Positions 53,610-61,593 of a stretch of DNA of 64,000 nt are shown in pieces. Source of the stretch: an uncultured Flavobacteriales bacterium (GTDB lineage Bacteria > Bacteroidota > Bacteroidia > Flavobacteriales > BACL11); contig CAJIYM010000004.1 in the NCBI GenBank assembly GCA_905181635.1, positions 142,264-206,263 on the forward strand, in the 5' to 3' direction. The notes beneath the pieces were generated by a model. It did not search any database, was not told the origin of the DNA, and saw nothing but the letters and a program-made list of their open reading frames with translations. Within the stretch, counting starts at the first letter, position 1. Each line of letters starts with the position of its first letter. Made by a program: the position numbers and the translations under genes.

Positions 53610-53918
53610 TTAGAATTCCTGAATAACCTCCATTAGAGTACGAAAAGCAACAGCCTTATCGCCATAACGATTTACGTGTTTTTTTTGCAAATTAGAAGCA
53701 AATTTAACTTGATATTGATGCAAATCCTTCATGCTTTCACAGGAATATGCAATAGCAAAAGTATTGTCACTATCCGCCTGTACTATTACCCTATTTATTT
53801 GTGATTTAAAAAAAATACCAGTAGCCATTACTTCAGGAATATGCACAGATTTCATCCATATTAACCAATCTACCTTAATACTTTCCTCTACGCTTACAGT
53901 TACATTATAAATTATCAT
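53610..53918 (-). CDS. DUF4286 family protein
   Basis: A 102-residue small cytosolic protein starting MIIYNVTVSVEESIKVDWL, the signature start of DUF4286, a ferredoxin-like alpha/beta family widespread in Bacteroidota. It also has WMKSVHIPEVMATGIF and the ending AVAFRTLMEVIQEF. Function not known. Start ATG 53918 is chosen to fit MIIYNV; 53927 adds three residues. It overlaps the TPR gene end by 14 bases. Confidence 0.82.
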   Translation of the reverse strand: MIIYNVTVSVEESIKVDWLIWMKSVHIPEVMATGIFFKSQINRVIVQADSDNTFAIAYSCESMKDLHQYQVKFASNLQKKHVNRYGDKAVAFRTLMEVIQEF

Positions 53919-55722
53919 TTTTCTCATTTAAATTATCTCCTCTTAAGCTTCTAAAACGCTTTCTAGCTTCTGCTACAAAAATACTACTACTATGTTCCAA
54001 TAATATTTTCTCGTATAGGTCCATAGCTTTTTCAGGGTTAATTAGAATTCTATCATATAATTTCGCCATGCTATACAGTGCATCATCAGCCAAAATATCA
54101 AAATTCCAATCAGTTACAATCTTATCATACATTTTCAATACCATTTCCGTATTATTCAATTGCATGTATATTTCTGCCTTTCGCATATATATTTCATCAG
54201 ATAAAGTATGACCAGGGAAAATAGTAATCACTGAATCATACTTAGTAATTGCTTTTTCATAATTCTGTTGATAAAACAACAAATCGGCAGCTGCAAACAT
54301 ATGCATAGCAATACTAGAAGTATCTAGATTTAGATTATCAATAATTAATAGAGATAAATCCATAGCATCATTTGCTATAAGTTTTGAGGTAGATGCCTTA
54401 AGGGTTCCTAACTGAGCCTGAGCCCAATCAAAATCACCTTGATAATAAGCAATTTTTGCTCGTCTTAATTTCGCTTGATGTCCTATCGGATTTTCTTTAA
54501 AGTCCTTTTCCACCTGAGAATAATATAATAAGGATTCCCAAATATTTCCTAAAAGCAATTGCACATCAGCATACTCTAGCTTACATTCTGCTAGGTCATA
54601 CTCATCAATACCTACAACATCCATAGCGCTTAACAATATAGCTTCGGCAGATAACAAATCATGTAAATAGAAAGCTTTAAAATGCGCATAGTTGGAAAGC
54701 AACAATACAGTATTTCTAGTCTCTCCTAATAAAGAAATTAATTTTTTATATTCATCATCCAAAACATTCAAATCTTGATTTGTGCTATTTAAAATTTTAG
54801 TTTTAGCATATAATCTATTAATATTTGCTTTAATAAATAAGAAGTTATTTTCGCCCTTTTCAATAACGTATTCATAAGCATCAATCGCTAAATCATAGTA
54901 TTGTTTATCTAAGAAAGTTTCAGCTAAATCAAAAACTCCTTCACCATCTGAATCTGTACGTTTATCCAGAGATTTAGCTTGAATAAATGCCATTTCATAT
55001 TGTTCATTTTGCATAAAGAGCCAAATAAGCAAATCTGAAAAATCAGTTCTAGCTTTCTCTTCTCTTACAAAAGGTAATAATTTTTTTTTGACTAACTGAT
55101 AGTTGAACTCACTTTTAATTCCATCATTATTTAAGAATAACTGTATTTTTGTAAAAACAATTTTCTTTTTCTTTGAATTGCGCTTTAGTTCATCTAAGTA
55201 TTCTACAATCATCAAATCCATTTTACCTAAATGCGCATATAGTTGTGCTTTTTGCGTGCCAAAATTAGAATTAATGTTTAACTTTTCAGATAATAAATAT
55301 ACTCGTAAAGCATCACTATACATTTCATAACGACTAAAAGTATTAGCTAAATTTATTGCTTGGGATTGCTGCCCTGTTAAATTTTTGAATATTTTTTTGA
55401 ATGTACGATCTGCCTTTTTAATATATCCACTTTTCTGCTGAACTAAACCAACTTCTAGCTGATAGCTCAAGCTATTAGGATAAATTTTAGACACCTTTTT
55501 GGCTAATCCCTCAGCTTGCTTATATTGTTCTGTTTTTAGTAAAGAACCAAAGTAAGGGATATAATAAGCAATTGAAAATCGCTCCTTATTAAGTTCTTCA
55601 TAAATAGAAATTGCTTTATCATACTCACCATTAATGTAATATTGATATGCTAATTTTTGCTCTGCCTGCTGCTGTCCAGAAGCAAACAAAGAAATTAGCA
55701 TAAATACAAATAGTAAACGCAT
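53905..55722 (-). CDS. Secreted TPR-repeat protein
   Basis: A 605-residue protein with a signal peptide (about 1-17, LFASGQ) followed by repeated helical pairs along the whole chain. They are clearest at the start (KLAYQYYINGEYDKAISIYEEL), near 250 (DLAETFLDKQYYDLAIDAYEYV) and near the C-terminus (FYQQNYEKAITKYDSVITIF, DALYSMAKLYDRI). It is probably a periplasmic scaffold. Its ATG follows the serS stop directly with no gap, so translation is likely coupled. Confidence 0.82.
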   Translation of the reverse strand: MRLLFVFMLISLFASGQQQAEQKLAYQYYINGEYDKAISIYEELNKERFSIAYYIPYFGSLLKTEQYKQAEGLAKKVSKIYPNSLSYQLEVGLVQQKSGYIKKADRTFKKIFKNLTGQQSQAINLANTFSRYEMYSDALRVYLLSEKLNINSNFGTQKAQLYAHLGKMDLMIVEYLDELKRNSKKKKIVFTKIQLFLNNDGIKSEFNYQLVKKKLLPFVREEKARTDFSDLLIWLFMQNEQYEMAFIQAKSLDKRTDSDGEGVFDLAETFLDKQYYDLAIDAYEYVIEKGENNFLFIKANINRLYAKTKILNSTNQDLNVLDDEYKKLISLLGETRNTVLLLSNYAHFKAFYLHDLLSAEAILLSAMDVVGIDEYDLAECKLEYADVQLLLGNIWESLLYYSQVEKDFKENPIGHQAKLRRAKIAYYQGDFDWAQAQLGTLKASTSKLIANDAMDLSLLIIDNLNLDTSSIAMHMFAAADLLFYQQNYEKAITKYDSVITIFPGHTLSDEIYMRKAEIYMQLNNTEMVLKMYDKIVTDWNFDILADDALYSMAKLYDRILINPEKAMDLYEKILLEHSSSIFVAEARKRFRSLRGDNLNEKNDNL

Positions 55723-56988
55723 TTATTTTATGATATCAAAACCTGTGTAAGGCTGTAACGCTTTCGGAATTTTTATTCCCTGAGCAGTTTGGTTATTTTC
55801 AATAAGCGCAGCATAAATTCTTGGCAAGGCCAATGCGCTTCCGTTTAATGTATGACATAATTGTGTTTTACCATTCCCATCCTTATATCTTAATTTTAAT
55901 CGGTTAGCTTGATAGCTTTCAAAATTAGAAACTGAACTTACCTCTAACCATCTTTCTTGCCCCGCAGAATACACTTCAAAGTCAAAAGTAATTGCTGATG
56001 TGAAACTCAAATCACCACCACATAATTGTAAAATTTTATACGGCAATTCTAATTCGTCAAGTATGCTAGCCACATGGCTAACCATTAAATCTAAAGTCTC
56101 ATATGACTTATTAGGGTGTTGAACCTGAACAATCTCTACCTTATCAAATTGATGTAATCTATTTAACCCTCTCACTTCTTTTCCATAAGAACCGGCCTCA
56201 CGTCTAAAACAAGGAGTATAGGCAGTACACATAATTGGGAATTTATCCACAATTACATTACGAAAAAAATTAGTTACTGGAACCTCTGCAGTTGGAATTA
56301 AATACAAATTATCCTCATTCGCATGATACATTTGCCCTTCTTTATCGGGTAACTGACCAGTACCAAAACCTGACGCCTCATTCACTAAATGAGGCGGGAG
56401 ATATTCAATATATCCTGCAGCAGTATTTTTATCTAAGAAATAAGAAATTAAGGCTCTTTGTAACCTTGCGCCTTTATCAATATAAACAGGAAAACCTGCT
56501 CCTGTTATTTTATTCCCAAGTGCGAAGTCAATCAAATTATAGTCAGTAGTTAATTCCCAGTGAGGCTTAGCACCTTTCATTAAATTTGGTATTTTTCCTA
56601 CCTCTTTTAATATTCTATTATCTAAATCCGACTTTCCTTTAGGCACAGAAGGATGTGGAATATTTGGTATCTGGACTAGAATACTTTGAATTTCTTTTTC
56701 AAGTTCAATTTGCTTAGTTTGTAATGCTTTAGACTCCTCTTTTATTAAAGCTGATTCTTCCTTTAATAAATTTGCCTCAGCAACTTTTCCTGTTTTATAC
56801 ATTTCGCCAATCTGCTTAGCAAACTGATTTCCCTTTGCCAACAACTCATCAGATTGCTGTTGCGTAGCTTTACGCTCATTGTCCTTAGCAATTACGGAAT
56901 CAAACAAATCAGTAGCATCTATATTCTTCAGCTTAAGTAAAGCAATATAACTATCTTTGTTTTCTCTTATTTTATTAATGTGTAGCAT
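55723..56988 (-). CDS. serS: Seryl-tRNA synthetase
   Basis: Class II aminoacyl-tRNA synthetase that charges tRNA-Ser. The 421 residues comprise an N-terminal coiled-coil arm (about 30-100, rich in Lys/Glu) and a catalytic domain. Motif 2 is CFRREAGSYGKEVRGLNRLH, with TAEVPVTNFF before it, and motif 3 is SALALPRIYAALIEN near the end. A promoter element is at 57019-57026. Confidence 0.97.
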   Translation of the reverse strand: MLHINKIRENKDSYIALLKLKNIDATDLFDSVIAKDNERKATQQQSDELLAKGNQFAKQIGEMYKTGKVAEANLLKEESALIKEESKALQTKQIELEKEIQSILVQIPNIPHPSVPKGKSDLDNRILKEVGKIPNLMKGAKPHWELTTDYNLIDFALGNKITGAGFPVYIDKGARLQRALISYFLDKNTAAGYIEYLPPHLVNEASGFGTGQLPDKEGQMYHANEDNLYLIPTAEVPVTNFFRNVIVDKFPIMCTAYTPCFRREAGSYGKEVRGLNRLHQFDKVEIVQVQHPNKSYETLDLMVSHVASILDELELPYKILQLCGGDLSFTSAITFDFEVYSAGQERWLEVSSVSNFESYQANRLKLRYKDGNGKTQLCHTLNGSALALPRIYAALIENNQTAQGIKIPKALQPYTGFDIIK

Positions 56989-57018
56989 CTTAATTCTTAG
57001 GTTTATCTATTAACGAAA

Positions 57019-57026
57019 CAAATGTA
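57019..57026 (-). promoter_or_regulatory. -7 promoter element for serS
   Basis: On the minus strand this reads TACATTTG, an exact TAnnTTTG match 30 bases before the serS ATG and just past the rpmA terminator. Confidence 0.48.
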
Positions 57027-57031
57027 AATAA

Positions 57032-57061
57032 AAAAAACTCCTGATTGCTCAGAAGTTTTTC
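57032..57061 (-). terminator. Intrinsic terminator after rplU-rpmA
   Basis: AACTCCTGA pairs with TCAGAAGTT (one mismatch) around a TTGC loop, flanked by A and T runs. It lies about 25 bases past the rpmA stop. Confidence 0.75.
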
Positions 57062-57085
57062 TTTATTGTAAGTGTAGTACAATCC

Positions 57086-57349
57086 TTAGTTTACAACTTC
57101 ATTTTCAACAGAAACATAAGATCTATTATTTCTTTTCTTAGTAAATTTAACTTTACCGTCAGTCAAAGCAAATAAGGTATGGTCTTTACCCATTCCAACA
57201 TTTTCTCCTGGATTGTGCACTGTACCTCTTTGACGAACAATAATGTTACCAGCAATGATGGCCTGACCACCAAATATTTTTACCCCTAATCGTTTACTTT
57301 GCGATTCTCTACCATTTTTTGAACTTCCTGCTCCTTTTTTATGTGCCAT
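57086..57349 (-). CDS. rpmA: 50S ribosomal protein L27
   Basis: Large-subunit protein near the peptidyl-transferase centre. The 87-residue product starts [20 protein letters not shown], the usual L27 start without a cleavable N-terminal extension, and contains [24 protein letters not shown]. It follows rplU by 25 bases in the standard pair. Confidence 0.98.
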   Translation of the reverse strand: MAHKKGAGSSKNGRESQSKRLGVKIFGGQAIIAGNIIVRQRGTVHNPGENVGMGKDHTLFALTDGKVKFTKKRNNRSYVSVENEVVN

Positions 57350-57374
57350 TTTCTTAAGTTTTTATTTCTACTTA

Positions 57375-57812
57375 TTATTCAGCTTTTTTAGCTGCTGCTT
57401 TCTTAGTTGATGCTTTCTTAACAACAGTTTTCTTTACCGGTGCTTTTTCAGCGACCGGATTAGCCGCTTTTTTTGGTGCCGCTTTTTTGGCAGCCGGAGC
57501 CTTAGCATCAATTGAAAGTATTTCTAATTTTGTTAAATACTGTCTGTGACCGTTTTTAACTTTATATCCTTTTCTTCTTTTCTTTTTAAAGACAATTACT
57601 TTATCACCTTTCAAATGCTCAAGTACTTTTGCAGTTACTTTAGCTCCTGTTATAACTGGGGCGCCAACATTTACTGAACCAGAATCATCCAACAAAAGAA
57701 CTTTATCAAAATCAATCTTTGAACCTTCTTCTGAGTCTAACCTGTGTACAAATATCTGCTGATCTTTTTCAACTTTGAATTGTTGCCCTGCTATCTCAAC
57801 TATTGCGTACAT
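57375..57812 (-). CDS. rplU: 50S ribosomal protein L21 with Lys/Ala-rich C-terminal tail
   Basis: Large-subunit protein binding 23S rRNA. About 145 residues: the core (MYAIVEIAGQQFKVEKDQQI through FKKKRRKGYKVKNGHRQ) is normal L21 of ~103 residues. A tail of ~40 residues rich in Ala, Lys and Pro follows (PAAKKAAPKKA and AKKAE at the end), like a histone-H1-type basic tail. The start is ATG 57812; an in-frame GTG at 57848 lies upstream of the conserved start and on the promoter element. Confidence 0.96.
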   Translation of the reverse strand: MYAIVEIAGQQFKVEKDQQIFVHRLDSEEGSKIDFDKVLLLDDSGSVNVGAPVITGAKVTAKVLEHLKGDKVIVFKKKRRKGYKVKNGHRQYLTKLEILSIDAKAPAAKKAAPKKAANPVAEKAPVKKTVVKKASTKKAAAKKAE

Positions 57813-57837
57813 TATTATTTTTTTTAAATATGGGCTG

Positions 57838-57845
57838 CAAAAATA
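57838..57845 (-). promoter_or_regulatory. -7 promoter element for rplU-rpmA
   Basis: On the minus strand this reads TATTTTTG, an exact TAnnTTTG match 25 bases before ATG 57812. The rest of the gap to the divergent protease gene is AT-rich and shows no other structure. Confidence 0.5.
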
Positions 57846-57937
57846 CACAATCTGATAAAATGAACAAAAAATAAACTAACTTTTTTGAACAACTAAGATT
57901 AGTAATCGTTTAAGAAACAATTATACTTATAAAAATA

Positions 57938-57945
57938 TAACTTTG
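57938..57945 (+). promoter_or_regulatory. -7 promoter element for the M43 metalloprotease gene
   Basis: TAACTTTG, an exact TAnnTTTG match 18 bases before the ATG at 57964. Confidence 0.48.
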
Positions 57946-57963
57946 TAGCATAAAATACAAACA

Positions 57964-59085
57964 ATGAAAAGAATTTTGATATTACTTTTAGCGAGCATTA
58001 GCCTAACAATTAATGCACAAGAAAGATGCGGCACAGAAGCTCATACTAAAAGCATGATAAAAAACAATCCTGAGTACGCAATAGCTAGAAATAAGGTAAA
58101 TACCCAAACTGAAAAATGGATTAAAAACAACCCTAATCATAGCGAAAAAACCATCATCACTATTCCTGTTGTAGTACATGTTGTATGGAAAACTAATAAT
58201 CAAAATATCTCAGATGCTCAGATTCAATCACAAATTGACGTGCTGAATGAAGATTACAGAAGAACAAATGTAGATAAAATAAATACTCCAAATGTATGGC
58301 AATCTATTGCTGCTGACTGTGAAATAGAATTCTGTTTAGCATCCATTGACCCAAACGGAAACCCCACAACAGGTATTGAAAGAACAGAAACAGCACACGG
58401 ACAGTTTGGTATGAATAGTGATATTCACACTAGTACAAGTGGAGGTGCAGACGACTGGCCAAATGATGATTACCTTAATATTTGGGTGTGCAACATCCAA
58501 AGTGGATTGTTAGGATATGCAAGCCCCCCCAGTAATTGGATTGGTGATGGTGATGGTCTTGTAATTGGTTATCAATATTTTGGAACAGAAGGTGTTCTTC
58601 AAGCCCCTTACAATAAAGGGAGAACTGCAACACATGAAATTGGACACTGGCTAAACCTTGATCACGTTTGGGGAGGATGGGGAAACTGCGGAAATGACCA
58701 GGTAAACGACACCCCTAAACAAGAGACAGAAAACTATTCTTGCCCTGCCTTCCCTCTACATCCAAATGCCTGTAACACTATAAATGCAAATGGAGATATG
58801 TTTATGAATTATATGGATTACACTAATGATGCATGTATGAACTTATTTACAAACGGACAAAAAAATAGAATGCTGGCTGCTATAAACAGCTATCGTTCTA
58901 ATATGCTTTCACACAATTTATGCGAAGGAAGTCTTGGTATTTCTGAACAGATGAAAAACAACAATAAAAGATTAATTAAAATTGTAGATATTTTGGGCAG
59001 AACAATTACAGAAAAACAAAAAAATACACCATTATTTTACATTTATGATAACGGAAGTGTAGAAAAGAAAATAATTATTGAATGA
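57964..59085 (+). CDS. Secreted M43 (pappalysin-type) zinc metalloprotease with T9SS-like tail
   Basis: A 373-residue secreted protease. It has a signal peptide (to about 18, SLTINAQ) and a prodomain-like stretch with a Cys (ERCGTEAH) that may act as a cysteine switch. The zinc site HEIGHWLNLDHVWG (about 224-237) is the HExxHxxGxxH class with Leu-Asn in the middle, followed by paired Cys (GNCGNDQ, NYSCPAF, NACN, NDACMNLF) and the Met-turn MNYMDYTNDACM typical of M43. The last ~50 residues (LIKIVDILGRTITEK to VEKKIIIE) resemble a shortened type IX sorting tail. Expected to cleave proteins outside the cell. Confidence 0.88.
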   Translation: MKRILILLLASISLTINAQERCGTEAHTKSMIKNNPEYAIARNKVNTQTEKWIKNNPNHSEKTIITIPVVVHVVWKTNNQNISDAQIQSQIDVLNEDYRRTNVDKINTPNVWQSIAADCEIEFCLASIDPNGNPTTGIERTETAHGQFGMNSDIHTSTSGGADDWPNDDYLNIWVCNIQSGLLGYASPPSNWIGDGDGLVIGYQYFGTEGVLQAPYNKGRTATHEIGHWLNLDHVWGGWGNCGNDQVNDTPKQETENYSCPAFPLHPNACNTINANGDMFMNYMDYTNDACMNLFTNGQKNRMLAAINSYRSNMLSHNLCEGSLGISEQMKNNNKRLIKIVDILGRTITEKQKNTPLFYIYDNGSVEKKIIIE

Positions 59086-59110
59086 TTTTTTTATCACAAA
59101 ATCATGTAAT

Positions 59111-59137
59111 GCCCATTTATTTAATTGGGCTATTTTT
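59111..59137 (+). terminator. Possible terminator after the M43 protease gene
   Basis: GCCCA, ten-base loop, TGGGC followed by TATTTTTATT on the plus strand. The hairpin covers the stop codon of the convergent EamA gene. A short stem makes this tentative. Confidence 0.45.
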
Positions 59138-59992
59138 ATTCACCAAATACACTCCACTCAGAATAATTAATACTGCCAAAATATGATGCATTGTAATATT
59201 CTCACCATCAAACACACCCCATAAAATAGCTACAATAGGTATCAAATAAGTAACAGAGGAAGCAAAAATAGCAGACGATCTACTTATTAGTTTATTAAAA
59301 ATTACAACCGCCGAAGAAGTACCAACAACTGCCAAAAGAGCAATATACAGCAAAGCTTCTATCCCTTGTTCTGTTTTAGCAAGTGTTAAAAAATCAGCAT
59401 TAAAAATATAAACAGCAGAAAGTGGACCAATAATCAAGAATGCCAAAGCAGTAACAGAAAGTGCATCTATGCCTTGAAGATATTTCTTAATTACATTAAT
59501 ACTTATCGCGTACATCACTGTAGCGACAACAACTAATAGCACATAATTATTAATCTCAACACCTCCTCCTACACTAAATAGAGTAAGAAAAACTGCCCCA
59601 AAAAGACCAAGTAAAACTCCTAAAATATTTGTCTTTGAAGGTCTAGATTTAAAAAAGTAAATACCAAAAACTAGTGTAAATAAAGGTACTAGAGAATTTA
59701 AAATTCCAACTAGCGAACTATCTAATTGAGTTTGAGCCTTTGTGAATAAAAAAGCAGGGATACCGTTCCCAAAAAATGCCATTACAAAAATAGGGAGAAT
59801 GTGCACCTTACTTACTTTTTTAAATGCCTGAAATAAAAATGGAACTAAAGAAAGAAAAGCAATAAACAAGCGTAAAGCAGCTACCTGAACATCACTAAAA
59901 ACTAACAAACCCTTTTTCATCAAAATAAACGAACTCCCCCAAACAGTTGCAAGAAACAAAAGTGTTAGATAATTTTTAATTGATTTTTTCAT
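59117..59992 (-). CDS. EamA/DMT-family transporter
   Basis: A 291-residue inner-membrane protein with about ten helices in two EamA repeats (1-140 and 150-290). The typical opening is FLATVWGSSFILMKKGL, and GNGIPAFLFTKAQTQLDSSLVGILNSL and SSAVVIFNKLISRSSAIFASS fit the drug/metabolite transporter superfamily. The substrate is unknown; relatives export amino acids or metabolites. It is transcribed alone, with an element at 60009-60016. Confidence 0.88.
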   Translation of the reverse strand: MKKSIKNYLTLLFLATVWGSSFILMKKGLLVFSDVQVAALRLFIAFLSLVPFLFQAFKKVSKVHILPIFVMAFFGNGIPAFLFTKAQTQLDSSLVGILNSLVPLFTLVFGIYFFKSRPSKTNILGVLLGLFGAVFLTLFSVGGGVEINNYVLLVVVATVMYAISINVIKKYLQGIDALSVTALAFLIIGPLSAVYIFNADFLTLAKTEQGIEALLYIALLAVVGTSSAVVIFNKLISRSSAIFASSVTYLIPIVAILWGVFDGENITMHHILAVLIILSGVYLVNKNSPIK

Positions 59993-60008
59993 AACATTTA
60001 TTTGGCGG

Positions 60009-60016
60009 CAAATATA
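60009..60016 (-). promoter_or_regulatory. -7 promoter element for the EamA transporter
   Basis: On the minus strand this reads TATATTTG, an exact TAnnTTTG match 17 bases before the ATG. Confidence 0.48.
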
Positions 60017-60052
60017 TGCTCAAAGCAAATAGATTTTCGATTTTTTAAATGC

Positions 60053-60060
60053 TATTTTTG
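60053..60060 (+). promoter_or_regulatory. -7 promoter element for ctaA
   Basis: TATTTTTG, an exact TAnnTTTG match six bases before the ATG at 60066, giving an almost leaderless transcript. Confidence 0.48.
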
Positions 60061-60065
60061 CAATC

Positions 60066-61076
60066 ATGAATACTTCACAAAAAAGAATAGTAACTTACTG
60101 GCTCTATCTAGGACTTATTTTAGTTGGATTAATGATTATTATTGGAGGAATAACTAGATTGACACATTCAGGACTTTCAATGGTAGAATGGAAATTAATT
60201 GGAGGGACAATTCCTCCTTTAAATGAAAATCAATGGCAGGAAACATTTACTAAATATCAGCAATTTCCAGAATATAAAAAGATAAACACTGGAATGAGTT
60301 TAAGCGAATTCAAAGCTATCTTTTTTTGGGAGTATTTACATAGGCTATTTGGCAGACTAATTGGACTTATTTTTATCATCCCTTTTATTATTTTTTGGAC
60401 AAAAAAATGGCTAGACAACTCTCAAAAAAAGAAATTAATAATCCTTCTTGGACTAGGAGCATTTCAAGGGTTTTTAGGCTGGTTTATGGTGGAAAGCGGA
60501 CTAGTTGATATTCCTGCAGTAAGTCATTATCGCTTAGCTACACATTTATTAACAGCATTTACTCTCATGTGCTATATATATTGGTTAACCCTAAGTTTTA
60601 ACAATGTAGAAAGATATCCAAACCAAATAATAAACCGACTCAGTAAGTGGTTAATTGGCCTTTTAGTCATTCAGATTGTTTATGGTGCTTTTGTAGCAGG
60701 CTTAAAAGCTGGCTATTTAATACCCATAAAGGGTGGATTTTTTGAAATTATATTTGGTTATACTTTACGAAGTTCAGGTGATTTTAGCTTACTCGAAAAC
60801 GGCCTTGACATTCAGGCTTTTCATAGAATTTTTGCATGGGTTGTACTTGCAATGTCAATCGTAATTTACAATAAGTCTAAAAAAACTAACCTAAGAACTA
60901 GTGGAATTCTAGTATTTGGATTAGTAATTACGCAAATTTCATTAGGCATTGCAACCTTGCTATTAAGAGTCCAAATTCATATAGCTACTACTCATCAATT
61001 TATTGCAATTCTACTTTTACTTACAGTGATTCATCTAACTTATCTTTCCAGTGAAAAGTCTCAATCAAATGCTTAA
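60066..61076 (+). CDS. ctaA: Heme A synthase (COX15/CtaA)
   Basis: Oxidises the C8 methyl of heme O to make heme A for cytochrome c oxidase. The 336-residue inner-membrane protein has about eight helices. The conserved His/Glu sites are visible: FFWEYLHRLFGRLIG (first His), VSHYRLATHLLTA, QAFHRIFAWVVLA and IATTHQFIAI, together with GGITRLTHSGLSMVEW at the start. Its last 56 bases overlap the end of gldD on the other strand. The presence of this gene implies aerobic respiration with an aa3- or caa3-type oxidase. Confidence 0.93.
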   Translation: MNTSQKRIVTYWLYLGLILVGLMIIIGGITRLTHSGLSMVEWKLIGGTIPPLNENQWQETFTKYQQFPEYKKINTGMSLSEFKAIFFWEYLHRLFGRLIGLIFIIPFIIFWTKKWLDNSQKKKLIILLGLGAFQGFLGWFMVESGLVDIPAVSHYRLATHLLTAFTLMCYIYWLTLSFNNVERYPNQIINRLSKWLIGLLVIQIVYGAFVAGLKAGYLIPIKGGFFEIIFGYTLRSSGDFSLLENGLDIQAFHRIFAWVVLAMSIVIYNKSKKTNLRTSGILVFGLVITQISLGIATLLLRVQIHIATTHQFIAILLLLTVIHLTYLSSEKSQSNA

Positions 61077-61593
61077 TATCATATTTTAGAAAATTGTTGA
61101 TTGGTAATATAGAGTCATTTATTTCAGTATTGAAATAAAGAGCTCCTCTGAAAAAATGATTAACACTATCCGTTAAAAAAAACTGAGCGGCTGTAGCTGA
61201 CATCCCATCATAATCATACAATACTCCATATACTTTTAAAGAATCATTTATATACAATTGCTCTTTAATTGCATCAGATATTAAATTATGCTTGTATGCT
61301 AATTTCTGTGATTGCTCAAAATGCTCATCCAAATTATTTTCTAATGAGAAATAGGAAATATATAACACTCCATTTTGATTAGGAAAAACAATATCTATAA
61401 GGCAATTATCATTACTTTTCTTTAAGTGACTATATACAGGCAGCTCAAAACCAAAAGGACAATTAATTGCTATTTTAACATATTCTTTTTGAGGAAAATC
61501 TAACTTAATAAGTGCTTTTGGCTTTGGCGTGTAATCATTATCACAAGATACAAATAATACCGATAAAAAAAGTAATAGTCTAATCTTCATCAA
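61021..61593 (-). CDS. gldD: Gliding motility lipoprotein GldD
   Basis: Lipoprotein required for gliding and type IX secretion in Flavobacteriia. The 190-residue product has a lipoprotein signal ending VSC (Cys17), then DYTPKPKALIKLDFPQKEYV and NCPFGFELPVYS, the conserved GldD opening, and ends KHLIETFHWKDKL. The last part is the family's conserved C-terminus and lies within the overlap with ctaA. It overlaps gldE by 14 bases. Confidence 0.92.
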   Translation of the reverse strand: MMKIRLLLFLSVLFVSCDNDYTPKPKALIKLDFPQKEYVKIAINCPFGFELPVYSHLKKSNDNCLIDIVFPNQNGVLYISYFSLENNLDEHFEQSQKLAYKHNLISDAIKEQLYINDSLKVYGVLYDYDGMSATAAQFFLTDSVNHFFRGALYFNTEINDSILPINNFLKYDIKHLIETFHWKDKLDESL

